From an uncultured Verrucomicrobiota bacterium (GTDB lineage Bacteria; Verrucomicrobiota; Verrucomicrobiia; Palsa-1439): 10,668 bases of DNA. Of this stretch, positions 1-6,045 are shown in pieces. The notes under the pieces were generated by a model. The model was given only the letters and a program-made list of their open reading frames with translations, did no database searches and had not been told where the DNA came from. The first letter of the stretch is position 1. Every line of letters begins with the position of its first letter. The DNA lies in assembly GCA_903825695.1 (NCBI GenBank), contig CAIKBP010000050.1, forward strand, positions 1 to 10,668, in the 5' to 3' direction. Position numbers and translations under genes: made by a program.

Positions 1-867
1 AGAGAGCGCGGCCACATCCAGTCCCTGCAGGCAATCGAGTTCACGTCGTTTGCCGGTGAACACGTCCTGCAGATAGAGCGGCTGGTGAGTGCACTCGATG
101 ATTTCCGCTTTTTTGTTGAACTGGCGTATGGCTTTACGAAGGGTGTTGGCCCCATGAGCGCTTGACTTGGTAATGAAGAGGTAGTGCGCACGTTTGATAT
201 TGGAGATCGGCTCTCGCAGCGTCCCGCGGGGCAGCAAGTAATGGTTGCCAAATGGATCGTTCCGGTCCACCAGACATATGTCGAGTCGGCTCTTCAGGGG
301 TAGATACTGGAACCCATCGTCGAGAACCAGCGTATCGCAACCAAACCGCGAGATGGCGTAGCGCCCGCTCTTCACGCGATCCTTGTCCACCAATACAACC
401 ACATCTTTTAGGTTCGACGCGAGCATGTACGGTTCGTCGCCAGCCTGTTCGCTATCGAGTAGCAACGCGCGTCCGTCAGACACGACTTTCGGTGGGATTT
501 GGCTTTCTTGGAAGGTGATCTTGGCAATAATCCGTCGCCAGAGCGGTCGTGGCGTGCTCTTGTAGCCACGCGACAGAATAGCCACGCGCCGCCCGCGTTG
601 CGCCAGCGCCCGCGCGAATGCCTCTACCACCGGTGTCTTGCCCGTGCCGCCGACGGTGAGATTGCCGATGCTGACCACCTGACAACCTAGTGTGTGATCG
701 CGAAAGATGCGCGTCCGCCAGAGAAACAATCGCACCTGGACGCCTAACTCAAAAAGCTTCGACAATGCCAGCAGGAGAGCGCTGGTCACACGCGCGCCGA
801 AATCACGACGCCGCTCAAAAATTACATCCAGAACATACTGCTCGACGTTTTCCGTCCATTGCCACAT
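1..867 (-). CDS. lpxK: Tetraacyldisaccharide 4'-kinase LpxK, partial (C-terminus off the left edge)
   Basis: LpxK phosphorylates the 4' position of the lipid A disaccharide using ATP, at the cytoplasmic face of the inner membrane; this is the sixth step of the Raetz pathway. The frame is open without interruption from 867 to base 1, giving 289 codons. The P-loop stretch VSIGNLTVGGTGKTP lies near residues 70-84, followed by SRGYKS, SDGRALLLDSEQAGDEPYML, DKDRV, the family hallmark DDGFQY (near residue 184) and LLPRGTLREP. The N-terminal part has a hydrophobic stretch (ALLLALSKLFELGVQV) that fits membrane association. I chose ATG at 867 because it gives the usual N-terminal length before the P-loop; the frame is closed by a stop at 933-935, and a GTG at 888 is the main alternative. 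The Shine-Dalgarno is weak (GGCGGGG). The last part of the family's usual length is missing only because the window ends. The gene lies downstream of a small unknown gene on the same strand, 154 nt away. Confidence 0.95.
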   Translation of the reverse strand, partial: MWQWTENVEQYVLDVIFERRRDFGARVTSALLLALSKLFELGVQVRLFLWRTRIFRDHTLGCQVVSIGNLTVGGTGKTPVVEAFARALAQRGRRVAILSRGYKSTPRPLWRRIIAKITFQESQIPPKVVSDGRALLLDSEQAGDEPYMLASNLKDVVVLVDKDRVKSGRYAISRFGCDTLVLDDGFQYLPLKSRLDICLVDRNDPFGNHYLLPRGTLREPISNIKRAHYLFITKSSAHGANTLRKAIRQFNKKAEIIECTHQPLYLQDVFTGKRRELDCLQGLDVAALS

Positions 868-1021
868 GGCCCCGCCATACTGCCGCACGCGCGGGAGAGC
901 GTCAAGCTTCAGGCCTGTCTTACCCTCAATTGTTCACGGCTGGACAAAGACCTGCAGGCCGTCCTGTAAAGAAGTAGTGCACACCGGCAGACCGATACAT
1001 TTTCAAACGGTGAAATGCAGA

Positions 1022-1222
1022 TTAGTTGGTGACGTGGTTTTCGTGGACGATAGCCATCAGGCCGCCTATGCGAAAACTGGAGCCACGCCACTGGAAAGTT
1101 TCCACAGAAGTGTCGTGCAGTGCTTCCTCGTACTCCTGCATGAAACCGTCCACCTCATTGTCGGGGATATCGATGATCAGTGGACGACCGACATTTTCGT
1201 AGTAAAGATACAGTTTCATCAT
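1022..1222 (-). CDS. Small acidic protein of unknown function (66 aa)
   Basis: I do not recognise this family. The product is short, acidic and soluble, with no signal peptide or membrane helix. It begins with an alternating hydrophobic strand (MKLYLYYENVG), continues with an acidic, probably helical middle (NEVDGFMQEYEEAL) and ends with two likely strands around SSFRIGGLMAIVHEN, a small alpha/beta arrangement. Two ATGs stand back to back (1222 and 1219). There is no Shine-Dalgarno in front of either, but a good sigma70-like promoter ends just upstream (1231-1259), so the mRNA may be leaderless. It is a plausible real gene because of that promoter, its protein-like composition and its fit between lpxK and the divergent amidase gene. 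It could be co-transcribed with lpxK, though the 154-nt gap leaves that open. Confidence 0.6.
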   Translation of the reverse strand: MMKLYLYYENVGRPLIIDIPDNEVDGFMQEYEEALHDTSVETFQWRGSSFRIGGLMAIVHENHVTN

Positions 1223-1230
1223 TGACGGCG

Positions 1231-1259
1231 ACTCTAGGTGGGGGCGCGATAAGCGTCAA
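1231..1259 (-). promoter_or_regulatory. Sigma70-like promoter for the 66-aa gene
   Basis: Read on the minus strand: -35 TTGACG (1259-1254, 5 of 6 to consensus), a 17-nt spacer, then -10 TAGAGT (1236-1231, 4 of 6). Initiation 6-8 nt after the -10 would fall at about 1225-1223, directly at the first ATG (1222), predicting a leaderless or near-leaderless message. It may also serve lpxK by read-through. The call rests on sequence only. Confidence 0.45.
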
Positions 1260-1283
1260 CAGCAAACGGTTTACCTTGCAATC

Positions 1284-1313
1284 CAGCGCGGTTTTCGCCA
1301 TTTTGCCGCGCTG
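1284..1313. repeat. Perfect 8-bp inverted repeat abutting the amidase ribosome binding site
   Basis: CAGCGCGG (1284-1291) is the exact reverse complement of CCGCGCTG (1306-1313), with a 14-nt T-rich loop. The right arm ends one base before the strong AGGAGG Shine-Dalgarno (1314-1319). In RNA the GC-rich hairpin would sit right beside the ribosome landing site; as DNA it could be an operator. It is not followed by a T-run on either strand, so I do not call it a terminator. Confidence 0.4.
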
Positions 1314-1319
1314 AGGAGG
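1314..1319 (+). promoter_or_regulatory. Strong Shine-Dalgarno setting a GTG start for the amidase
   Basis: A perfect AGGAGG is followed 8 nt later by GTG at 1328. This decides the non-ATG start of the amidase gene. An ATG at 1320 touches the Shine-Dalgarno with no spacer and reaches a stop after three codons, so it is not the start. Confidence 0.8.
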
Positions 1320-1327
1320 ATGAGTTT

Positions 1328-2323
1328 GTGATTGTTTTTGGTGGATGGAAACGTTGTGTCGGCGCGGGATTGTTATGCGTGTTCGCGGCAACAGTTTGGG
1401 CGAAACCGCAAATCCTGAAATCCTACCGTATCGGTGAAGTCCGCTACGTGTCCGTGACCGATCTGGCGAAGTTCTATAATCTTGGCCGCAATCAGATCAA
1501 CAGCGCTGAGCGCGTTGAATATCGAACAAGCACGGCGCTGCTCAGTTTGCAGGCTGAGCAACGCGACGTGACACTGAATGGGGTCAACCACTGGTTAAGC
1601 TGGCCCGTGGAGAAAGCACACGATCGATTGTGGGTGGCCGATGTGGACGTGTTAAAGGTGATTGATCCTGTCCTGCGCCCCGAAACGGTTCGCTTCGGAC
1701 ACCAGATCCGCACCGTTGTTCTTGATCCCGGCCACGGCGGCAGCGAGCACGGAACGCACGGTATCTCCTCGGGCCGCGCGGAGAAGGACTTGACGCTCGA
1801 TCTGGCCAAACGGGTGCAGGAATTCCTTTCTGCTGCCGGCATCCGTGTTGTGTTGACGCGCACCACCGACCGCACGGTGGAGCTGGAGGATCGCGTGGCT
1901 TTTTGTCGGGAACAACACGCAGGTTTGTTCGTCAGTTTGCATTTCAATTCGGCCGGCGGCGCCGAAGGGATCGAAACCTACTGCATGCCGCCGGCGGGCA
2001 TGGTTTCGACGTCAAAGCCATCGTCTCAGAACGGCGATGCCGACCGCATGCCCGGCAATCAATACGACCTGTGCAACGTTTGGCTGGCGCACTGCGTCCA
2101 GAGGTCGTTACTGCGCGCCACACAGGCAACGGATCGCGGGGTGCGACGGGCGCGGTTTGTGGTGTTGCGCGATGCCAGTTGCCCTGCGATTCTTGTGGAA
2201 GCCGGGTTTCTATCCAACGCGACCGAGGAACGACAACTTATTAGTGCTGCCTATCGCGACACACTGGCAAGAGCCATCGGCGAAGGTATTTTAGTATACA
2301 AGAAGACGGTTGAGCCGCGTTGA
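1328..2323 (+). CDS. Exported N-acetylmuramoyl-L-alanine amidase (Amidase_3) with N-terminal stalk-like domain
   Basis: This is a zinc amidase that cuts the bond between N-acetylmuramic acid and L-alanine in peptidoglycan, in the periplasm, usually for cell separation or wall turnover. Residues 1-25 form a signal peptide (positively charged start, hydrophobic core, cleavage likely after TVWA); the cysteine in the core lacks a small residue before it, so it is not a lipobox. Residues about 30-115 resemble the copper-amine-oxidase N-terminal-like 'stalk' domain (RYVSVTDLAKFY; a later strand pair around VTLNGVNHWLSWPV). The Amidase_3 domain spans about 128-325: DPGHGG with zinc ligand H136, E152 in AEKDLTLDLA as the second ligand, H205 in SLHFN as the third, and the catalytic glutamate E291 in VEAGFLSN. 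All key residues are present, so it should be active. The start is GTG with a perfect AGGAGG 8 nt upstream. A phosphoribosyltransferase gene follows after 22 nt, probably in the same transcript. Confidence 0.92.
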   Translation: MIVFGGWKRCVGAGLLCVFAATVWAKPQILKSYRIGEVRYVSVTDLAKFYNLGRNQINSAERVEYRTSTALLSLQAEQRDVTLNGVNHWLSWPVEKAHDRLWVADVDVLKVIDPVLRPETVRFGHQIRTVVLDPGHGGSEHGTHGISSGRAEKDLTLDLAKRVQEFLSAAGIRVVLTRTTDRTVELEDRVAFCREQHAGLFVSLHFNSAGGAEGIETYCMPPAGMVSTSKPSSQNGDADRMPGNQYDLCNVWLAHCVQRSLLRATQATDRGVRRARFVVLRDASCPAILVEAGFLSNATEERQLISAAYRDTLARAIGEGILVYKKTVEPR

Positions 2324-2345
2324 CGGGCGGCGGAGATACGGGATC

Positions 2346-2981
2346 ATGTTTCGGGATCGAGCCGAAGCGGGACGGCGGCTGGCTGCGGCGCTCCAGCGAT
2401 TTGCGATGGACCGTCCGCTGGTTCTAGGTCTGCCACGGGGCGGAGTCGTGGTGGGCGCCGAGATCGCCCAGATGTTGCAATGCGATTGCGACGTTCTGCT
2501 GGTCAAGAAACTGCGCGCTCCGGACGATCCAGAACTGGCAGTGGGCGCGATTTGCGAGGACGGCAAGGCTTTTTTCAGCGAAGATGTCTGCAAGGTCACC
2601 GGCGCAACTCAGGAATATCTGGATAACGAGATTGAGGCTCGCTTGGCCGAGATCGCGGAGCAGCGCAGAATGTACCGCAAGATCAAGGCTTACATTTCTC
2701 CCACCGACCGGGTCGCCATCTTGGTTGATGACGGTCTGGCCACGGGCGCGACCATGATCGCCGCCGTGCAGGCCACGGCGCTGTCACGGCCGCGGAAACT
2801 CATCGTGGCGGTGCCCGTTAGTCCGCCGGACACGCTGGATAAACTAAAAGGCATGCCACAGGTGAACGAAGTGGTTTGCCTCGACACTCCAGACTGGTTT
2901 CAGGGTGTCGGACAATTCTATGAGGATTTCCAGCAAGTGAGCGACGAAGAGGTCGTCCGGATTTTGAAATCGACGTCCTGA
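2346..2981 (+). CDS. Phosphoribosyltransferase domain protein (COG1926-like)
   Basis: This is a stand-alone type I phosphoribosyltransferase fold of 211 residues, cytoplasmic. The PRPP-binding signature VAILVDDGLATGATM lies at residues 123-137 with the two expected acidic residues (D128, D129) and the phosphate-gripping loop. An N-terminal loop LGLPRGGVVVGAEIA (27-41) is typical of this subfamily, as are KKLRAPDDPELAVGAI (54-69) and the C-terminal FYEDFQQVSDEEV. The family is widespread and often annotated only as 'phosphoribosyltransferase'; its base or acceptor is not known to me, so no pathway is assigned. I chose ATG 2346 because homologues normally start MFRDR-, with GGAG about 10 nt upstream. 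A TTG at 2310 would add 12 residues and overlap the amidase stop. The short gap to the amidase suggests one operon, although no functional link is obvious. Confidence 0.88.
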   Translation: MFRDRAEAGRRLAAALQRFAMDRPLVLGLPRGGVVVGAEIAQMLQCDCDVLLVKKLRAPDDPELAVGAICEDGKAFFSEDVCKVTGATQEYLDNEIEARLAEIAEQRRMYRKIKAYISPTDRVAILVDDGLATGATMIAAVQATALSRPRKLIVAVPVSPPDTLDKLKGMPQVNEVVCLDTPDWFQGVGQFYEDFQQVSDEEVVRILKSTS

Positions 2982-3010
2982 GCGCGCCGGCCGACGTCGC
3001 ATATTTTTTT
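2971..3010 (+). terminator. Candidate Rho-independent terminator after the amidase-phosphoribosyltransferase pair
   Basis: CGACGTC (2971-2977) pairs perfectly with GACGTCG (2993-2999) across a GC-rich 15-nt loop; a run of seven T (3004-3010) begins 4 nt later. The left arm lies in the last codons of the phosphoribosyltransferase gene and the stop codon is in the loop. The right arm is itself part of the 8-base palindrome CGACGTCG, so other foldings are possible. The gap between stem and T-run makes it a moderate candidate. Confidence 0.45.
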
Positions 3011-3073
3011 GCTGGCCAACTACATGATTATAGAGCCACTATCCATCACACTACGATTGCACAACCTTCCATT

Positions 3074-4519
3074 ATGACGCACCTACGGGAGAAGCAATGG
3101 GCTGCCGCCAGTTCGGTGGCCGCTGCGCTTTTTCTGACGGGTTTGAAGATTGCCGTCGGCCTGCTGACCGGCAGCTTGGGCATTTTGGCGGAAGCGGCAC
3201 ACTCCGGTTTGGATCTTGTTGCAGCGGTGATCACACTGTTCGCCGTGCGTGTGAGCGACCGTCCCGCCGACGAGCAACACATGTACGGCCACGGCAAGGT
3301 CGAGAACCTTAGCGCGCTGGTCGAGACAGTGCTGCTGCTGGCTACCTGTGGCTGGATCATTTATGAGGCGTTTCGGCGGCTGCTTGGTATCGACAAGATT
3401 GAGGTGAACCCCAGCCTGTGGGCATTTCTGACGATGGGAATCTCGATTGTCGTGGACGTCTCGCGCTCCCGGATGTTGTCACGTGCAGCCAAGAAATACC
3501 AGAGCCAGGCGTTGGAAGCTGATGCGCTGCATTTCAGCACGGATGTATGGAGCTCGGCGGTGGTTATCATCGGACTCATCTTCGTCCGCATGGGCGCGGC
3601 GGCGGGATACAAATCAGTTTTCGCGAGCGCTGACGCGGTGGCGGCATTGATCGTAGCGCTGATCGTGGTCTATGTGAGTGTGCGGCTCGGCCGCCGCACG
3701 GTGGACGCACTGCTGGATCGGGCGCCGAGCGGTTTGGCTGGTCAGATCTTGGCGGTTGTCGCTCGCGTCGAGAAGGTGCGCGGCGTAAAACAGATTCGCC
3801 TGCGCGGCTCCGGTAGCCAGGTCTTCGTTGATTTGCGCGTGATTGTGCCGCGGTACATTTCGTTCGAGGAGAGCCACGCGGTGACGCACCAGATTCGGGA
3901 TGCCGTCCGTACGATTGTGCCGAATGCAGATGTTACTGCAAAAGCTGTGCCGTCTGCGGATGACGAAGGTCTCTTGGAGAGGATTCACACAGTGGCGGCA
4001 CGCGGGCATTTTGCGGTGCACAACATCTCGACACATCTGACGAAACGCGGCTTGTGGATTGATCTGGATCTTGAAGTGGCGCCGAATATCTCATTTGAGG
4101 AGGCGCACGCTGCCGCCACCAAGTTGGAGACGCAATTGCGCACCGAACTCAGTCAGTCCATATTCGCCACGATCGCGCGCGAAGTGATGGACATCAACGT
4201 CCACATCGAGCCGAGCGCGGAAGCTTTGGTCGAAGGCCGGGAATTGCGGCGTCGGGACGCCTCGGAGTACATCGCGCGTATTGAAGCCAACAGGCGCGAG
4301 GTTCCGCATACCCACTCTTGTCGGGACGTGCAGGTGCAACAGGTTGACGGGCAAATCTATTTGGCGTTTCACGTGCTTGTGGATGCAGATCTTTCGATAG
4401 GTGAAGTGCACCGCATCGCGGAGGAAATGGAGAACCGGTTGCGGCGCGAGTTTCCACAGTTGGGCCGTGTCGTGATTCATACCGAACCCGTGAAAAAAGG
4501 GGGCAGTCGAAGCGCATGA
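3074..4519 (+). CDS. Cation diffusion facilitator (probable Zn2+ exporter) with three C-terminal ZT-dimer-like modules
   Basis: This is an inner-membrane metal/proton antiporter of the CDF family. The membrane domain (about residues 8-205) has six likely helices. The transport-site quartet is visible: H42 and D46 in AHSGLD (TM2), H152 and D156 in LHFSTD (TM5). In characterised CDFs an HD-HD set usually means Zn2+ (with Cd2+ or Co2+ possible), while YiiP-type proteins have DD-HD. The loop motif YGHGK (70-74) is also present. The cytoplasmic part is about twice the usual length: after a standard dimerisation domain (about 215-292; VFVDLRVIVPRYISFEESHA) come two more copies of the same strand-helix-strand pattern, at about 300-378 (WIDLDLEVAPNISFEEAHA, ending NVHIEP) and 407-472 (YLAFHVLVDADLSIGEVH, ending VIHTEP). 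At 481 residues it is much longer than the roughly 300-residue family norm. No clear Shine-Dalgarno precedes ATG 3074; a 17-codon frame upstream ends overlapping it. The next gene overlaps by ATGA, implying coupling. Confidence 0.9.
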   Translation: MTHLREKQWAAASSVAAALFLTGLKIAVGLLTGSLGILAEAAHSGLDLVAAVITLFAVRVSDRPADEQHMYGHGKVENLSALVETVLLLATCGWIIYEAFRRLLGIDKIEVNPSLWAFLTMGISIVVDVSRSRMLSRAAKKYQSQALEADALHFSTDVWSSAVVIIGLIFVRMGAAAGYKSVFASADAVAALIVALIVVYVSVRLGRRTVDALLDRAPSGLAGQILAVVARVEKVRGVKQIRLRGSGSQVFVDLRVIVPRYISFEESHAVTHQIRDAVRTIVPNADVTAKAVPSADDEGLLERIHTVAARGHFAVHNISTHLTKRGLWIDLDLEVAPNISFEEAHAAATKLETQLRTELSQSIFATIAREVMDINVHIEPSAEALVEGRELRRRDASEYIARIEANRREVPHTHSCRDVQVQQVDGQIYLAFHVLVDADLSIGEVHRIAEEMENRLRREFPQLGRVVIHTEPVKKGGSRSA

Positions 4520-4911
4520 CCGATTTGACAGTCAGGACTGGCCAACACGCGGAGTTCGTAGATATTACAGCTCAAGTACAGCGAGCCGTGACAGAGTCAG
4601 GAGTGAAGCAGGGTGTGTGCTGTGTGTTCGTCCCGCACACCACCTGCGGGATTACAATCAATGAGAATGCCGACCCCGACGTGACGGCAGACATCATCGC
4701 CGCGTTGGAGCGCGCGGTGCCATGGGTCGCGCCGCAATACCGTCATAACGAGGGCAACAGCGCCGCGCACGTAAAGGCGAGCTTGATGGGCAACTCCGTA
4801 CAAGTGTTGGTGCGCGATGGCCAACTGCGGCTCGGCACGTGGCAGGTGATCTATCTGTGCGAGTTCGATGGGCCGAGGACAAGAAAAGTCTGGGTATTGG
4901 TGAACGGGTAA
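4516..4911 (+). CDS. yjbQ: YjbQ family protein (UPF0047, reported secondary thiamine-phosphate synthase activity)
   Basis: The 131-residue product has the full family length. Hallmarks are HTTCGITINENADPDV (41-56), the histidine-rich stretch YRHNEGNSAAHVKASLMG (75-92), and the end LRLGTWQVIYLCEFDGPR followed by the final strand KVWVLV. E. coli YjbQ can weakly supply thiamine phosphate synthesis, but the main cellular role of the family is unsettled, so the enzyme name should be treated as provisional. H41, H77 and H85 are candidate metal or active-site residues by family conservation. Its ATG overlaps the TGA of the CDF gene (ATGA at 4516-4519), so it is almost certainly translationally coupled to it. 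A role linked to metal handling is possible but only an inference from that pairing. Confidence 0.9.
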   Translation: MTDLTVRTGQHAEFVDITAQVQRAVTESGVKQGVCCVFVPHTTCGITINENADPDVTADIIAALERAVPWVAPQYRHNEGNSAAHVKASLMGNSVQVLVRDGQLRLGTWQVIYLCEFDGPRTRKVWVLVNG

Positions 4912-5037
4912 CAGCCTCGTCAACATATCGCAACCCCGCAAGCACAAGAACTTCGGCGGACGATTCACATGATACGGAACATGAGATCCAATCAAGCGGA
5001 AACCCTTTCGCAAACCCGGGGCACAACAAGTATCCCG

Positions 5038-6045
5038 CTACAACTTCGTTCGGACGTTGGCCAGCAACCAGATCGTGACCTGGTTGGTTGGATCGAAGGA
5101 CAGGGATTTCTCATAGGCATCCCGGGCGTCAATGAGGTCACCACGTTTTTCGAGTAACTGGCCGAGCACCCCGTAGCTGATGGCAGGCGAGATGTTGCGC
5201 TGGATGTTCCTGCGGCATTGTGCAAGCCCGTCTTCGATCCGGCCCGATTCCAAATAAAGGATCGCCATGTCAGCGTTAATCATGGGGTCGTCAGGCTCTT
5301 TCCGGAGCACCTCCTCACCAACCAGCACGGCGTCTTCTTTGCGGCCACATTGCAGGTATGCGACCATGAGATTGTGTTTCGCGGCCCTGGATGCGGAATC
5401 AACCTGCAACGCCTCGTTGAATGCCTCGATTGCCTTGTTGCATTGCTTCTGCTGGAGGAATTCGACGCCACGTTGGAGATACACCCCCGCACTGTTGAAA
5501 GCATCGGCGTACGCGACGAAGCGACCGTCCTTCTGGCAGTCGTAGATTGTATAGCCAGGTAAATTTGCGTCCGATGGAATCAGAAAATGCGCGTCGGCGT
5601 ACCGGGCGAATTGCGGCGCGTAGGCCATGTGGTCTTCTATGAACACGACGTACTTGATGCGGTTGGCCGGATCGCGCAGCAATTCCCAGTACGAGCTTGC
5701 GTTGGGCATCACTTTTCGATGTTCCTGCAATTCGAGAATCAGCGGGTCAGTGAACGTGAAGGCTGTGATTAGGACGGCGTCTTCACTCGTCGTATGACGC
5801 AGCAGCCATCGAGACGCCTTGCGCGAAGGCCATCCGGCGGGACGGTCCAATACCGCCACGGTGCGCGCCATTGCCGAACTCGGCCGGGGAGGCGCGGTAA
5901 TCGGCACACCAAACAGTGAGCCTCCAAGCAGGATGCCAACGACAACCACGACAAAAAGCTTGCGTAACAGCGTGATGGGATTCAATACGACTGCCGCAAA
6001 CAAACAGACGGTGGGGAGCAATAACAATAAATCCTTGGCAGTCAC
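5038..6045 (-). CDS. C-terminal part of GT39-type glycosyltransferase: last membrane helices, soluble domain and TPR repeats (frame-shifted from the upstream part)
   Basis: From GTG at 6045 the frame runs 335 codons. It opens with two hydrophobic helices (about residues 6-21, DLLLLLPTVCLFAAVVL, and 29-46, a valine/leucine-rich stretch). A periplasmic-type soluble domain follows (about 50-180), with a pattern familiar from GT39 C-termini: KASRWLLRHTTSEDAVLITAF, then an aromatic YVVFIEDH strand. From about 187 to the end come roughly four tetratricopeptide repeats (for example CNKAIEAFNEALQVDS, and DLIDARDAYEKSLSFDPTN). The content is a direct continuation of the membrane protein encoded at 6042-6974, so I read both as one gene of about 645 codons broken by a one-base deletion (or equivalent) near 6043-6047. 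The GTG overlaps the upstream TGA as GTGA, so two coupled genes cannot be excluded. The frame is also open further upstream of 6045, but that stretch is antisense-like, non-native sequence. The gene converges with yjbQ, 126 nt away; I see no terminator in that gap. Confidence 0.75.
   Translation of the reverse strand: MTAKDLLLLLPTVCLFAAVVLNPITLLRKLFVVVVVGILLGGSLFGVPITAPPRPSSAMARTVAVLDRPAGWPSRKASRWLLRHTTSEDAVLITAFTFTDPLILELQEHRKVMPNASSYWELLRDPANRIKYVVFIEDHMAYAPQFARYADAHFLIPSDANLPGYTIYDCQKDGRFVAYADAFNSAGVYLQRGVEFLQQKQCNKAIEAFNEALQVDSASRAAKHNLMVAYLQCGRKEDAVLVGEEVLRKEPDDPMINADMAILYLESGRIEDGLAQCRRNIQRNISPAISYGVLGQLLEKRGDLIDARDAYEKSLSFDPTNQVTIWLLANVRTKL

Noticed and set aside
1320..1331. Three-codon mini-ORF ATG-AGT-TTG-TGA before the amidase start
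   Set aside because: Its ATG touches the AGGAGG with no spacing, so ribosomes would not start there.
1370..1385. Lipoprotein signal in the amidase
   Set aside because: The Cys in LLC lacks the small residue (Gly/Ala/Ser) required just before it; a standard cleavage after TVWA fits better.
4912..5037. Terminator in the convergent gap between yjbQ and the TPR gene
   Set aside because: Only a weak stem (GCG-AAA with TTTCGC around 4996-5011, one bulge) is present, with no T-run on either strand.
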